Below, one piece after another: positions 6,574 to 15,917 of a DNA stretch of 32,493 bases. Positions within the stretch are counted from its first letter, which is position 1. Each line of letters opens with the position of its first letter. Source of the stretch: an uncultured Eubacteriales bacterium. Its GTDB lineage: Bacteria > Bacillota > Clostridia > Oscillospirales > Oscillospiraceae. The notes below the pieces were generated by a model, which was not told the origin of the DNA, ran no database searches, and saw nothing but the letters and a program-made list of their open reading frames with translations. The stretch covers positions 1 to 32,493 of the forward strand of contig URAZ01000033.1 in NCBI GenBank assembly GCA_900545925.1, written 5' to 3'. Both the position numbers and the translations under genes were made by a program.

Positions 6574-9165
6574 TTATTGATCATTTCTTTCAAATTCTAT
6601 GCTGTGTGTGCCTGCACCCAGCGGGTACTCCGCCGCGTCCGGCGCGGGAGCACCGTCAATCAAAAGCCTGCGCAGGGTGAGTGTCGGCTTCCATACGGCG
6701 GAGGCATTGAACGGGATCCGCACCAACAGACGGACCTCTCCGCCGCGCTGCGTCCACTCCACTCGAATCTCACCCTTTACCGTGTGCAGCGTGCATCGGA
6801 TCTCCGGCAGTTCACGCGGGAAGTAGGGTTGGAGCGTAAAACGGGAAAATGCGGGTGCGTCTGGCCGGAGCCCGGCCAGGCAGCGGTAGAACCAGCCGCT
6901 GACCGCGGCGTACATCGGGTGGTCATGCGAGGCCATGCCGACCAACTCGCCGGAATCGACGTATTCCCAGCGTTCCCAGACGGTCGTTGCGCCGCAGGCA
7001 AGCATATACCCCCAACTCGGATAGGCTGTCTGCGTCACGAGCGCATAGGCAAGGTCGATCTCGCCGTTATCCGCCAGGACATCGAGAATGTATCGTGTGC
7101 AGAGGTTTCCAGTTGTCACATGCGTATCGTGCTGCTGGATATCGCGGATCAGATTTTGAAGCACCTGTGCCCGGAACTGCTCCGGGACAACACCGAGATA
7201 GAGCATGAACGTGTTGGCAGCCTGGGAATTGCCTGCATAAAAGCCGCCCTCCCGGTTCAGAAAGGCTCTGTTCAGCGCGCTGCATGTCTGCGCAGCCAGT
7301 TCCTGGAAGTAGGCATGATCCTCTTCCAGCATCAGGACATCCGCCATCTGCGCCAGCAGCATGCAGTTAAGATACAGATACCCCGTGGAGATCAGCCTGC
7401 CCGGCGTGATACTCGACACTGCACCGGAGCCGTAGCTGCCGCGCACGCTGCCGCCGACCGGTGAGGCCCAGTCGCCGTAATAGCTGTAGCAGACAATCCC
7501 GTCCTCCCGCTGCCGGGTCAGATACATGGTCCACGCACGCAGACCCGGATACGCGGATCGCAGTGTCTGCTTGTCTCCGTACTGCTGATACAGCATCCAC
7601 GGCAGCAGCAGAAAGCTGGAGCAGACCGGATCGGCGGGCTGCGAGCCATAGCGGACGTAGGGGACGGTGTCGGTAATCGCGCCGGTCTTTTTGCCCTGCG
7701 CGTCCAGCATATCGGTTACGAATTTGCGATAAAAGGAGTCCATCTCAAAGTTGAACATGGCCTCCTCCGCACGGACGGTCAGATCGTTCAGCCAGCCGAG
7801 GCGCTCGTCGCGCTGCGGGCAGTCGGTCGGGACACTGTGCAGATTGTTGCTCTCTGTCCAACGGCAGATGCGCTGAATGTCGTTGATGAGCGGCTCACCA
7901 GAGTCAAAGCTGCCGCGCGAAGCAACGTCGCTGCGCAGCACAAGCGCGCAGACGTCCTCCGCCGCCAGCGGATCCGGCAACCCGGAAATTTCAGCATAAC
8001 GGAAGCCGTGGTAGGTAAAACGAGGACAATATGTTTCCTCGCCGCCGCGCGCAAGATACACGTCACACTGCTGCGCTGTGCGCAGGTTTTCTGTGTTTAG
8101 TTCACCATCCGGCGTTATGACCTCGGAAAATCGCAGCGTGACGCATGTCCCTGGTGTAAGCCCGTGCATCCGAAGCTGTACAACACCCGCCAGATTCTGT
8201 CCGAAATCCGCGACCGCCGCGCCGGACGGCAGCTGCCGGACACTGCAGGGAGCAAGGCAGCTGACTACGCGGATCGGCTCGACACGCATCGGAACGAGCC
8301 GGCCTTCGGGCGGTTCCGATTCCAGCGCCGGCCCCCATTCCAGCCGGGACACGAAGTCAGGCTCCGTCCAGCCGGGTTCTTCCAGCCGGGCATCCATCCG
8401 TTCACCGATATAAATGCTCGCCTGCGTGAGAAATGGCGTCTTGCAGCACTGCCAGCCGTCCTGCACGCGGGTGCGGCGGATCTTCTGCGTGCCGTCCGGC
8501 ATCGTCAGATGCAGCTGCGCGGTAAAGCACGGGCGCGGTTTGGATTCCTCATTGCTGTACCATCCGGCTCCCAGCATGACGCTAATGACGTTTTCTCCGC
8601 TGCGCAGATACGGCAGCAGATCATAGACAACATAATTGACGCGCCTGCGGTAATCTGTCCACGCCGGACTCAGGCGCTGATCGCCGACCTTCCGGCCGTT
8701 CAGATAGACCTCATGGTAACCAAGTCCGCAGAAAAACAGCTTTGCCCGCGCCGGAAGCGCGTCCAGCCGGAACTGCTTGCGGAACATCGGTGCTGTTGTA
8801 CCTGGCAGGACAAAGCCGGAGCATAGCCAATCTGCGTCCCAGTCTGCCGAAGGGTCAAGTGCTGTAGAGAAATGAAGCGGTGCGCTGGTCAGTTCCTGCC
8901 CAAGTAATGTGCGCAGGCAAACCTGCGCCGTATAGTCCCTGTTCCAGCACAGCATGGGCCCGGTGTATTCCACACTGGCAGAGCAGCGGCTTTCTGTCCA
9001 TCCGGTATCCCAGACGGGCCTGCCGTTTTCCATGACGCACAGCCGGTATGCCTGCTGCCATCCCGCGCAGCCCTCCGCGAGCCAGGAAAACGCAAGTTCT
9101 CCGCATACGGCGTTCGGCCAGCCGTCCGCTGTGCCGTGCAGGACACAGGTCAAATTCTGATCCAT
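6574..9165 (-). CDS. GH78 alpha-L-rhamnosidase
   Basis: This 863-residue glycoside hydrolase should release terminal alpha-L-rhamnose from glycosides or polysaccharides by inversion. The N-terminal 300 residues are beta-rich and fit the Bac_rhamnosid_N and concanavalin-like modules. The (alpha/alpha)6 catalytic domain follows. The family block PTDCPQRDERLGWLND is centred on D453/E454. The second acidic site lies in TTVWERWEY near E731, followed by MASHDHPMYAAVSGWFYRCL. A C-terminal beta domain ends at TAA 6574. There is no signal peptide, so it acts in the cytoplasm on imported oligosaccharides or glycosides. ATG 9165 has AAGGGGG before it and lies 14 bases after the permease stop. The enzyme is encoded with the ABC transporter that probably delivers its substrate. 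Confidence 0.93.
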   Translation of the reverse strand: MDQNLTCVLHGTADGWPNAVCGELAFSWLAEGCAGWQQAYRLCVMENGRPVWDTGWTESRCSASVEYTGPMLCWNRDYTAQVCLRTLLGQELTSAPLHFSTALDPSADWDADWLCSGFVLPGTTAPMFRKQFRLDALPARAKLFFCGLGYHEVYLNGRKVGDQRLSPAWTDYRRRVNYVVYDLLPYLRSGENVISVMLGAGWYSNEESKPRPCFTAQLHLTMPDGTQKIRRTRVQDGWQCCKTPFLTQASIYIGERMDARLEEPGWTEPDFVSRLEWGPALESEPPEGRLVPMRVEPIRVVSCLAPCSVRQLPSGAAVADFGQNLAGVVQLRMHGLTPGTCVTLRFSEVITPDGELNTENLRTAQQCDVYLARGGEETYCPRFTYHGFRYAEISGLPDPLAAEDVCALVLRSDVASRGSFDSGEPLINDIQRICRWTESNNLHSVPTDCPQRDERLGWLNDLTVRAEEAMFNFEMDSFYRKFVTDMLDAQGKKTGAITDTVPYVRYGSQPADPVCSSFLLLPWMLYQQYGDKQTLRSAYPGLRAWTMYLTRQREDGIVCYSYYGDWASPVGGSVRGSYGSGAVSSITPGRLISTGYLYLNCMLLAQMADVLMLEEDHAYFQELAAQTCSALNRAFLNREGGFYAGNSQAANTFMLYLGVVPEQFRAQVLQNLIRDIQQHDTHVTTGNLCTRYILDVLADNGEIDLAYALVTQTAYPSWGYMLACGATTVWERWEYVDSGELVGMASHDHPMYAAVSGWFYRCLAGLRPDAPAFSRFTLQPYFPRELPEIRCTLHTVKGEIRVEWTQRGGEVRLLVRIPFNASAVWKPTLTLRRLLIDGAPAPDAAEYPLGAGTHSIEFERNDQ

Positions 9166-9179
9166 GAAAGCCCCCTTCT

Positions 9180-10010
9180 TTACTGCTTGACCGCACCGGC
9201 TGTAACACCGGAGACAATGTATTTCTGGCAGATCACATAGAGAATCACCATCGGCAGCGCCACGAGCAGCAGATCTGCGAAGATCAGGTTCCACTCCGAA
9301 AAATACCGACCCTTGAAATTGTAGACTGTCAGCGGCAGCGTCGTAAGGGCACTGGAACTGAGCAGATATAACGGCGCCTGCAGTTCATTAAACGCGCCCA
9401 TGCCGACGATGATCGTATTGGTTGCCACGACCGGCTTGAGCAGCGGAAGCACGACGCGGAAAAACAACGTCAGCGGCCCGCAGCCGTCGATTGCGGCGGC
9501 CTCGTCAAGTTCACGCGGGATGGTATTGATGAAATTGGTGATGATAAAGCTGCCCCATGGGATATTCAGCGCAATCAGAACGGCAATCAGCCCCAGCTGT
9601 GTGTTCTGGATATGCAGGATCTTGAGCAGCAGGACCGTCGGGACGATAGCCCACGGCACGATCAGGCCCAGCGAGTAATAGCCGGATAGAAAGCTGGAAA
9701 AACGGTCATTCCGCCGGGCAATCACAAATGAGGACAGCGATGTGCAGAGCGTCACGACGAGTACGACGGCCGCTGTCACGATCATGCTGTTTTTGAAGGC
9801 CAGCGGGACGTTTCCCTTCTGTGCGACCTTGACGAAGTTCTCCAGATGCAACTCGGACGGCAGTGCCAGATCAAACCGCATTGCCTCCGCCTGTGATTTG
9901 AGTGAGCCGAAAATCACAACTAGGAGCGGGATAACGACCAGCAGGCTGGCCAGCAGCAGGATGAATTCCAGGAGCAGATTGCCGGGATGAAGCTTTTTGG
10001 ACTTCCGCAT
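9180..10010 (-). CDS. carbohydrate ABC transporter permease (MalG/YesQ-like)
   Basis: This 276-residue inner-membrane permease has about six membrane helices, starting with LLLEFILLLASLLVVIPLLV. The binding-protein-dependent EAA loop, ELDEAAAIDGCGPLTLFFRV, lies near residues 163-182 and contacts the ATPase. Length and topology fit the MalG half of CUT1 sugar importers. The start lies 1 base after the partner permease stop (TGAcATG), so translation is tightly coupled. It works with the MalF-like permease and the lipoprotein encoded upstream. No ATPase gene is in the cluster; CUT1 systems of this kind often share an MsmX-type ATPase encoded elsewhere. Confidence 0.94.
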   Translation of the reverse strand: MRKSKKLHPGNLLLEFILLLASLLVVIPLLVVIFGSLKSQAEAMRFDLALPSELHLENFVKVAQKGNVPLAFKNSMIVTAAVVLVVTLCTSLSSFVIARRNDRFSSFLSGYYSLGLIVPWAIVPTVLLLKILHIQNTQLGLIAVLIALNIPWGSFIITNFINTIPRELDEAAAIDGCGPLTLFFRVVLPLLKPVVATNTIIVGMGAFNELQAPLYLLSSSALTTLPLTVYNFKGRYFSEWNLIFADLLLVALPMVILYVICQKYIVSGVTAGAVKQ

Positions 10011-10011
10011 G

Positions 10012-10914
10012 TCAATAACTCACCGCCTTTTTGTTGAAATATCCGCGTACAGCAAGCGTGACGAACAGGACAATGACCGAGAGCATCATGCTGATCGCGG
10101 TCGATTTTCCGTAAAAGCCGCGGCCGAAATACTCATAGACCATCATACTGACGACCGTAGACTGGTGGCCCGGACCGCCGTCTGTCAGTGTGAGCACCTG
10201 CTCGAACACGCGGAAGCCGCCGATGATCGCCTGCGTGACGTTGATCGTCAGAGACGGGATAAGCAGCGGCAGCGTCACACTGAAGAAGGTGCGCACAGCT
10301 GATGCGCCGTCGATCTTTGCCGCCTCATACAGATCAGTCGGGATGGCCTGCAGTCCCGCGATATAGATGATCATATGGAAGCCTGTCCATTTCCAGACGT
10401 CCTCCACAATGACCATGAGCAGCGCTGTGTCGCCGCTCGCAAGCCATTCCTTTGTGCACGGGATCCCGAACGCGTTCAGGATCTGGTTGAACGTGCCGTT
10501 CATCTGGAACATCGCGGTGAACATGATGCCGACGACGACGTAACTCAAAACGGCAGGAATATAGAAAATTGTACGCAGATACGTTCTGGTGTACAGCTTT
10601 TTGACAAGCGCCAGCGCCAGCAGAATGGCGAAAAGATTGCGCAGAATTACGATCGCAACTGTAAAGATGGCCGTATTTTTAAAGGCCAGCAGAATGTCGT
10701 CGTCCTGGAACATGGTGATGTAGTTTTTGAGCCCGACAAAGCGGGTAATGCTGGGACGGCTGACCGTCCAATTCGTCAGAGAAATCCCAACACCGCCGAG
10801 AATCGGCAGGATAAAAAATACCGTAAACAGGATAAACGCGGGCAGCGTCAGATAGCGGGGGTAGAGTTGATGCTCCAGACGGCCGCGCGGCCTGGCTTTT
10901 TTCTTTTGCTTCAT
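10012..10914 (-). CDS. carbohydrate ABC transporter permease (MalF/YesP-like)
   Basis: This 300-residue inner-membrane protein has a basic N-terminus (MKQKKKARPRGR) and then six helices, the first being LPAFILFTVFFILPILGGVG. The EAA loop, DLYEAAKIDGASAVRTFFSV, lies around residue 196-215. It pairs with the MalG-like permease whose gene starts 1 base after this stop. AAGGAGAC precedes ATG 10914. A GC-rich hairpin separates it from the solute-binding gene upstream. This arrangement usually lets the binding protein be made in excess over the permeases. Confidence 0.94.
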   Translation of the reverse strand: MKQKKKARPRGRLEHQLYPRYLTLPAFILFTVFFILPILGGVGISLTNWTVSRPSITRFVGLKNYITMFQDDDILLAFKNTAIFTVAIVILRNLFAILLALALVKKLYTRTYLRTIFYIPAVLSYVVVGIMFTAMFQMNGTFNQILNAFGIPCTKEWLASGDTALLMVIVEDVWKWTGFHMIIYIAGLQAIPTDLYEAAKIDGASAVRTFFSVTLPLLIPSLTINVTQAIIGGFRVFEQVLTLTDGGPGHQSTVVSMMVYEYFGRGFYGKSTAISMMLSVIVLFVTLAVRGYFNKKAVSY

Positions 10915-10942
10915 TTGCTTCCGTCTCCTTCAGAATAGCTGT

Positions 10943-10976
10943 GCGGCCGGGGAATGAGGCTGCACTCCCCGGCCGC
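10943..10976 (-). terminator. attenuating hairpin between binding protein and permeases
   Basis: A perfect 11-bp GC stem (10943-10953 with 10966-10976) has a 12-base loop. There is no U-run on the minus strand, so it probably stabilises the upstream mRNA end or causes partial termination. It is placed between the abundant lipoprotein gene and the permease genes. Confidence 0.6.
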
Positions 10977-11021
10977 GGAATGATTCAGATGTTCTATTTG
11001 ACTGTCAGGCTGCCGGAAGCA

Positions 11022-12419
11022 TCAGAAGCCGTCGTATTCCATTTCAGCCATATACTGCTCAAATTTGATATTCCAGTCTGTGAGCGCCTGCTCCGGCGTC
11101 TTGCTGCCGGCCACACACTCGACGATGTTGCCGAACAGGTAGTCGGTCATGATGGGACGCGCGGAATCGAAGTAGGAGTCAAACTCATAGGTGTATCTGC
11201 CGGTCTTGACGTAGTTTTCAACCAGATTCTCGATGCTGGGGTCAATCTTGTTGCCCTCGCAGTCAACAAAGGCGGGATAGACATCGTTCTTTGCATAGAT
11301 CAGCGCCATCTGTTCCGGCTGGCTCCAGTAATTCAGGAACTGCTTGGCAAGTTCCTCGTTTTCGCCTTTGCAGACATAGCCGCCAAGGACGAATGCGCCG
11401 ATAGCGATCTTGTTGTCAGCGCCGTCGATAAACGGGATAGCGAACGAGCCAAGCTGTACGTCAGGATATGCGGCCTGGCAAGCAGAGACGAACCATTCGC
11501 CCTGAATGACCATTGCGGCTTTTTTCTCGCCGATGGCGACCTGACCGCTGGCATACGGAGAGGAGAGGTGGTCTGCGTTGCAGTAGCCTGCGGTATACAG
11601 ATCCTGCAGCTTCTGCAGTACGTCAACCATCTCGGGAACATCCTGGAAGTCAACCTTGTTGGTGTTCAGGTCGTCATAGATGGTGTCCTTCTTCGCGTCG
11701 AGGGCTACGCCCCAGCCGACGGTTGTCCAGACCTGCGTGGTCCAGCTGTCCTGATCGGTCATCCAGATAGGTGTATAGCCGTGATCCTTGACGGTCTGGC
11801 AGATGTCAAGGAACTCCTGATAAGTCTGCGGGTTCGGGTCGGTGATGCCGCAGTCAGCCATGACCTCCTTGTTGTAATACACGCCGCCGAAGAAGCTGGA
11901 CGGCTGATAGACCGGCATGGCGTAGATATGGCCGTCGCCTTTGTAGCGCAGATAATCCGCGTCGGTGCAGCGGGAGACCCAGGGCTCATTGTCGAGCACC
12001 ACGCAGTTGTTGGGCGCGTCATACTGCTCGACAACCTGCGGTGCGTTCTGCAGGAAGATATCGGGGGCGTCGCCGGTGGAGAACTTGACACCCAGGATTT
12101 CGCCCATGCTGCTGTCATCGACCAGCGTCAGATCGACCGCGATACCGTAGTTCTTTTCAATCTGCTCGCATACATCGTCAAAGCCGGGATACCAGGAATC
12201 CTTCGTGCTCATGATCGAGATCGTGCCGGTCAGGGGCGATTCCTCAGTTGCGGGTGCATCCGTTTCTGCCGCGGGCGTAGACGTGGCTGCGGGATCTGCG
12301 GCGGCAGGCTGCGTCTGTGCGGTTTCCTGCTTGCCGGATGCGCAGCCGGCGAGCATTGCGCCCAGCATCACGACACACAGCAGCATGCAGATTAGCTTCA
12401 TTGCCATGGTATTTTTCAT
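11022..12419 (-). CDS. extracellular sugar-binding lipoprotein of the ABC transporter
   Basis: This 465-residue protein is the substrate receptor of the CUT1 importer. It has a lipoprotein signal (MLLCVVMLGAMLAGC, lipobox LAGC) and then a Thr/Ala/Pro/Glu linker to about residue 60. The rest is a family-1 extracellular binding fold that starts TISIMSTKDSWYPGF and includes GDAPDIFLQN and the aromatic stretch MPVYQPSSFFGGVYYNKE. It is anchored to the outer face of the membrane. ATG 12419 is chosen because the signal peptide begins there and ACAGGAGAAAAG precedes it; the open frame upstream has no signal. It is the first gene of the rhamnosidase operon, divergent from the sensor kinase gene. Substrate is inferred as a rhamnose-containing oligosaccharide, not shown. 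Confidence 0.93.
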   Translation of the reverse strand: MKNTMAMKLICMLLCVVMLGAMLAGCASGKQETAQTQPAAADPAATSTPAAETDAPATEESPLTGTISIMSTKDSWYPGFDDVCEQIEKNYGIAVDLTLVDDSSMGEILGVKFSTGDAPDIFLQNAPQVVEQYDAPNNCVVLDNEPWVSRCTDADYLRYKGDGHIYAMPVYQPSSFFGGVYYNKEVMADCGITDPNPQTYQEFLDICQTVKDHGYTPIWMTDQDSWTTQVWTTVGWGVALDAKKDTIYDDLNTNKVDFQDVPEMVDVLQKLQDLYTAGYCNADHLSSPYASGQVAIGEKKAAMVIQGEWFVSACQAAYPDVQLGSFAIPFIDGADNKIAIGAFVLGGYVCKGENEELAKQFLNYWSQPEQMALIYAKNDVYPAFVDCEGNKIDPSIENLVENYVKTGRYTYEFDSYFDSARPIMTDYLFGNIVECVAGSKTPEQALTDWNIKFEQYMAEMEYDGF

Positions 12420-12473
12420 GTTTCTTTTCTCCTGTTCCTGTTTTTTCAGCACGGGTTCGTGCCTGTTGGCTTT

Positions 12474-12532
12474 ATTATAGGAAGCCCGCGCCGCAAATGG
12501 CAGAGAAAATTTTAAACCAGTTTGGTAAAAAA
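12474..12532 (-). promoter_or_regulatory. promoter and possible operator of the rhamnosidase operon
   Basis: On the minus strand a perfect TATAAT lies at 12474-12479, 55 bases before the lipoprotein ATG. No good -35 is seen 17 bases upstream, as expected for an activator-dependent promoter. An imperfect palindrome (TTTTAAACCA and TTGGTAAAAAA, 12508-12532) lies just upstream and is a candidate site for the YesN-like regulator. Confidence 0.5.
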
Positions 12533-12544
12533 GAAAACAGATGA

Positions 12545-12573
12545 TTGCATTGTTCCGGAGAGACAGATAGAAT
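12545..12573 (+). promoter_or_regulatory. promoter of the two-component system
   Basis: TTGCAT (12545-12550), 17 bases, TAGAAT (12568-12573). It sits 36 bases before the kinase start and diverges from the sugar operon promoter. Confidence 0.55.
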
Positions 12574-12609
12574 AAAAGTACTTCTCGACTCTGGATATGA
12601 GGCATGTTT

Positions 12610-14409
12610 ATGTTAAAAAATGCAAGATTAAACACAAAAATTTCCGTCTGCTTTTCCCTGCTTCTGGCGTTCATTACGGCGGTTGCCTGCGTGGTACTGG
12701 CTGAGTTTTACCGCGACAGTTCGCTGCGGCAAAGCGGCCTTCTGCTTCAGACTGTCGGTGACGCTGCTGTCCAGCAGCTGGAAATGACGTTTGATGAAAT
12801 GAACCGCATTTCCGCGCGCCTGTTTTTTTCTTCGGAAATTTCTGAGGCCATGAAGGACGCCGCCGCATCCACCGACCAGTCGGAGTATTTCGAGAATCAC
12901 TACGCTGTGCAGGACACCGTGCGCAGCCGCATTTTTTCTATTGTCAGCACGAGCAACAGCGATACCATTGTAAACCTGTATAACCGGAATGCCTTCATTT
13001 CCAACCGCTATACCCAGTGCTTCTGGAACAGAATTCAGACCTCCATGGAAGACGGGCTGCTTGCGCAGCTTGACGAGGAACTTGGCGGCGCCAATACGGC
13101 GGTTCTCTCCGGGCCGCACGACGCTTATTGGACGACGGACTATTACGACAGCAACTCGTATATTTCCCTGACCCGGAATTACATCAATTACAACACCAAG
13201 AAGGTGCTTGGAAAGGTGCAGATCCTTAAGCGCGTGGAAAAGCTGCAGTTGTGCTGTGAGGTCAGTACCAGCGATCAGGCAATCTGCGTGTTCGATCAGG
13301 AGGGGACGCTGCTTTTGTCCTCGGCGAAAGCGCTGCAGGCGGATATCGATGCGGCAGCGGGCTGCCTGGAGTCGCTCCGTGCCGGACAGTCCGGTCAGCT
13401 TCACAAGGCCGCGGACGCGCAGTATCTCTATGCCGTTTCCCGGTCGGATAAATGGGGACTGTACGCCGTTGCGCTGCAACCGTATTCCGACCGGGTGCTG
13501 TTTCCGTATATTGCGCTGGTCGTGCTCTGCGGCGTGCTGCTGTGTGCGCTGTCTATCGGATTTGGCCTGTTCATCAGCCACCGGCTGACAAAGCCGCTTA
13601 GCGAACTTGTCGATTCGCTGCAGTCACTCTCCTGGACGGATTCAGAGAACGGACTGCAGATTTCCTTCCGGGGCGGTGATCTGCAATTTCTGGAGGACGC
13701 CTACAACGCGATCACAGAAAAGCTTAAATCCACGACGAACCAGATGCTTGAGGCCCGGCTCAACGAGCAGGAGGCATCGTATCTTGCGCTGCAGTCGCAA
13801 ATCTCCCCGCACTTTATCTACAACATCATCAGCAATATCAGCGCCTGCGCGTATAACGGCGAAACGCAGACTGTGATCAGGCTCTGCGACAGCTTTTCTC
13901 AGCTGCTGCGTTACGCTGCCGACTATTCCGGACTGTTTGGCACAATCCAGACAGAACTGCAATACACGACCTGTTATATGGAACTCATGCAGATCCGCTA
14001 TTCTGACGGTTTCTTTTTCCAGACCTCCTGTCAGCCGGACTGCGCCGATATTCCCCTGCCGCGCATGCTGATTCAGACGATTGTGGAAAACTGCTTCAAG
14101 CACGGCTTCCGGGACACGCCGCAGCCGTGGTTCATCAACATCCGCGTGTTCTCTGAGCAGAAGCAGTGGATGATCGAGATTCAGGATAACGGAACTGCGC
14201 TGCCGCAGGAAACACTGAACGACACGCTGGAAAAGAGTGAGCAGATCTACCGGAGCATTCTCGACGGCCGCAGCCATCTGCATCTTGGCGGACTGGGCCT
14301 TCTGAACTCTATCACGCGGCTGCGGCTGCTTGATAACAACAACATTAGCTTTACGGTTGAAACAAAGGACGGCGTCAGCATCACAAGAGTGGGAGGGCAG
14401 CTGCTATGA
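12610..14409 (+). CDS. YesM-like sensor histidine kinase
   Basis: This 599-residue membrane kinase should sense an extracellular ligand, probably a sugar or the loaded lipoprotein, and phosphorylate the regulator encoded next. It has a first helix at about residues 10-30 (ISVCFSLLLAFITAVACVV) and a roughly 260-residue extracellular sensor. A second helix (YIALVVLCGVLLCALSIGFG) is followed by a HAMP segment (RLTKPLSELVDSL). The His_kinase block LQSQISPHFIYN has its His near residue 401, and the ATPase N-box is ENCFKHGF. ATG 12610 is preferred to ATG 12604 because TGAGG at 12598-12602 then has a 7-base spacing. Its stop overlaps the next start (ATGA). Confidence 0.93.
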   Translation: MLKNARLNTKISVCFSLLLAFITAVACVVLAEFYRDSSLRQSGLLLQTVGDAAVQQLEMTFDEMNRISARLFFSSEISEAMKDAAASTDQSEYFENHYAVQDTVRSRIFSIVSTSNSDTIVNLYNRNAFISNRYTQCFWNRIQTSMEDGLLAQLDEELGGANTAVLSGPHDAYWTTDYYDSNSYISLTRNYINYNTKKVLGKVQILKRVEKLQLCCEVSTSDQAICVFDQEGTLLLSSAKALQADIDAAAGCLESLRAGQSGQLHKAADAQYLYAVSRSDKWGLYAVALQPYSDRVLFPYIALVVLCGVLLCALSIGFGLFISHRLTKPLSELVDSLQSLSWTDSENGLQISFRGGDLQFLEDAYNAITEKLKSTTNQMLEARLNEQEASYLALQSQISPHFIYNIISNISACAYNGETQTVIRLCDSFSQLLRYAADYSGLFGTIQTELQYTTCYMELMQIRYSDGFFFQTSCQPDCADIPLPRMLIQTIVENCFKHGFRDTPQPWFINIRVFSEQKQWMIEIQDNGTALPQETLNDTLEKSEQIYRSILDGRSHLHLGGLGLLNSITRLRLLDNNNISFTVETKDGVSITRVGGQLL

Positions 14410-15881
14410 AACGAGTCTATTCCGTCCTGATCGCGGAGGATGAAAGCGAAATTCGCCGCGCGCTCGCAGCCATGGTCGAGGAGCATCCGTCCTTCCGGGT
14501 CGCGGGCTGCGCCGGAGACGGCAAAGCCGCACTGCGCATGATTGAAGCGCTGCGCCCGGATGTGCTGATGACCGACATCCGCATGCCGTATATGGACGGC
14601 CTGGAGTTGCTGCAAGCGCTGGATGCCCGCGGCATCCGGATCAAGACAGTCATCATCAGCGGCTACAGCAGCTTTTCCTATGCGCGGACTGCCATGAAGT
14701 ACGGTGCATCTGACTATCTGCTCAAGCCCCTGCTTCCGGCACAGTGCCAGCAGACGCTGGATCTGCTGGAAAAGGCCCTGGATCTGCAGGCGGGCAGCTT
14801 TTCACTCGATATTGCACTGCAGAAGCCGTCTCCACTGCCGCAGATGCAGGCGGAGGCATACCTGTTGGCTGCCTGCCTCGGGAACTATCCCTTCTGCGCC
14901 GGAGACAAGGGCACGGACGCCGCCGCGCTGCGTGCATACATCAAGCAATCCGGGCTGGACGTAGACAGCGTCTTTGCCGGCAGCCGGTTCGGCCTTGCAT
15001 ACCTGCTGCTGTACGCGCAGACCCGCGAGGAGGCGGTGCAGACGGTGCGTATCCTGTTTCAGGCGGCCTGTCGGGATTGTTCCGCCACCACTCCCGGTGT
15101 GTTTTTCCTCCTTGCTCCGGCCGGACAGACGCAGACACTGCCGGAACTTGCCGAAAAACTCCGGCAGCAGATCCGCCAGCAAATCCAACCCGGCAAGATG
15201 CAGTTCACGCTCTGGTGGGAGCATGCAAATACCGGGACGGATGCGCCGCCGTTTACTGTCGATGAAACACTGATCCGCAGCGCCGAAAGCCTGGACCCGG
15301 CACTCTGCCAGATGCGGCTGCGGCAGCTTCTGGCAAAGGCCTACGCGGAAAACGCGACATGCCTGAGCATGCTGAATGGGCTTAAATTTCAATATATCAG
15401 TGTTGCGCAGCATCTGCCAGGCGCGCAGATCCCGCAGAAGTGGGGGGAGCAGATGGAGCGGTGCTTCTCCCGGTATCAGAATCAGGAGCAGCTTTGCCGT
15501 TCTGTTCTTGCGCTGTTTGCCGCGCTCTTTTCGCAGAGCGAGTCGCCGAACGCCACCGTGCGCGTCGCGCATGAGATCGATCTCTATATCCGCGAAAACT
15601 ACCAAACGGATATCACGAACCAACTCCTGTCGCGGAAATTCGGCTTTGTTCCTTCGTATATCAGCAAGATCTTCAAGGCATATAAGGGCGTTTCTCCGTG
15701 CAGCTATTTGACGGACGTGCGCATGGAAAAGGCAAAGCGTATGATCATTGAACAGCCGGATCAAAGCCTGAGCGTCATTGCCGCAGCGGTCGGCTATACG
15801 GACTTCAGCTATTTCACAAAGGTATTCAAACGCTCCTTCGGCGTAACGCCGTCCGCTTACCGCAATTCGATTTGGAAATAG
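14406..15881 (+). CDS. YesN-like response regulator with AraC-type DNA-binding domain
   Basis: This 491-residue regulator has three parts. Residues 1-120 are a receiver domain with the acidic pocket at E11/D12, phospho-acceptor D57 (MTDIRMPYMDG) and the conserved Lys in DYLLKPL. A long middle linker of about 250 residues follows. The C-terminal 100 residues form a double helix-turn-helix of the AraC family, including SYISKIFKAYKGVSP and the signature IAAAVGYTDFSYFTKVFKRS. It is translationally coupled to the kinase by the ATGA overlap. It most likely activates the divergent rhamnosidase/ABC operon on sensing its substrate, as YesMN-type pairs do. No terminator is visible before the convergent genes. 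Confidence 0.94.
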   Translation: MKRVYSVLIAEDESEIRRALAAMVEEHPSFRVAGCAGDGKAALRMIEALRPDVLMTDIRMPYMDGLELLQALDARGIRIKTVIISGYSSFSYARTAMKYGASDYLLKPLLPAQCQQTLDLLEKALDLQAGSFSLDIALQKPSPLPQMQAEAYLLAACLGNYPFCAGDKGTDAAALRAYIKQSGLDVDSVFAGSRFGLAYLLLYAQTREEAVQTVRILFQAACRDCSATTPGVFFLLAPAGQTQTLPELAEKLRQQIRQQIQPGKMQFTLWWEHANTGTDAPPFTVDETLIRSAESLDPALCQMRLRQLLAKAYAENATCLSMLNGLKFQYISVAQHLPGAQIPQKWGEQMERCFSRYQNQEQLCRSVLALFAALFSQSESPNATVRVAHEIDLYIRENYQTDITNQLLSRKFGFVPSYISKIFKAYKGVSPCSYLTDVRMEKAKRMIIEQPDQSLSVIAAAVGYTDFSYFTKVFKRSFGVTPSAYRNSIWK

Positions 15882-15917
15882 GCGTAGGGCATATGTACTG
15901 CATGCAACAAGCCTGGC

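Noticed and set aside
10941..12395. A 484-codon open frame on the plus strand opposite the solute-binding lipoprotein
   Set aside because: It is an antisense shadow of a strongly recognisable lipoprotein gene, with no ribosome binding site and no family resemblance.
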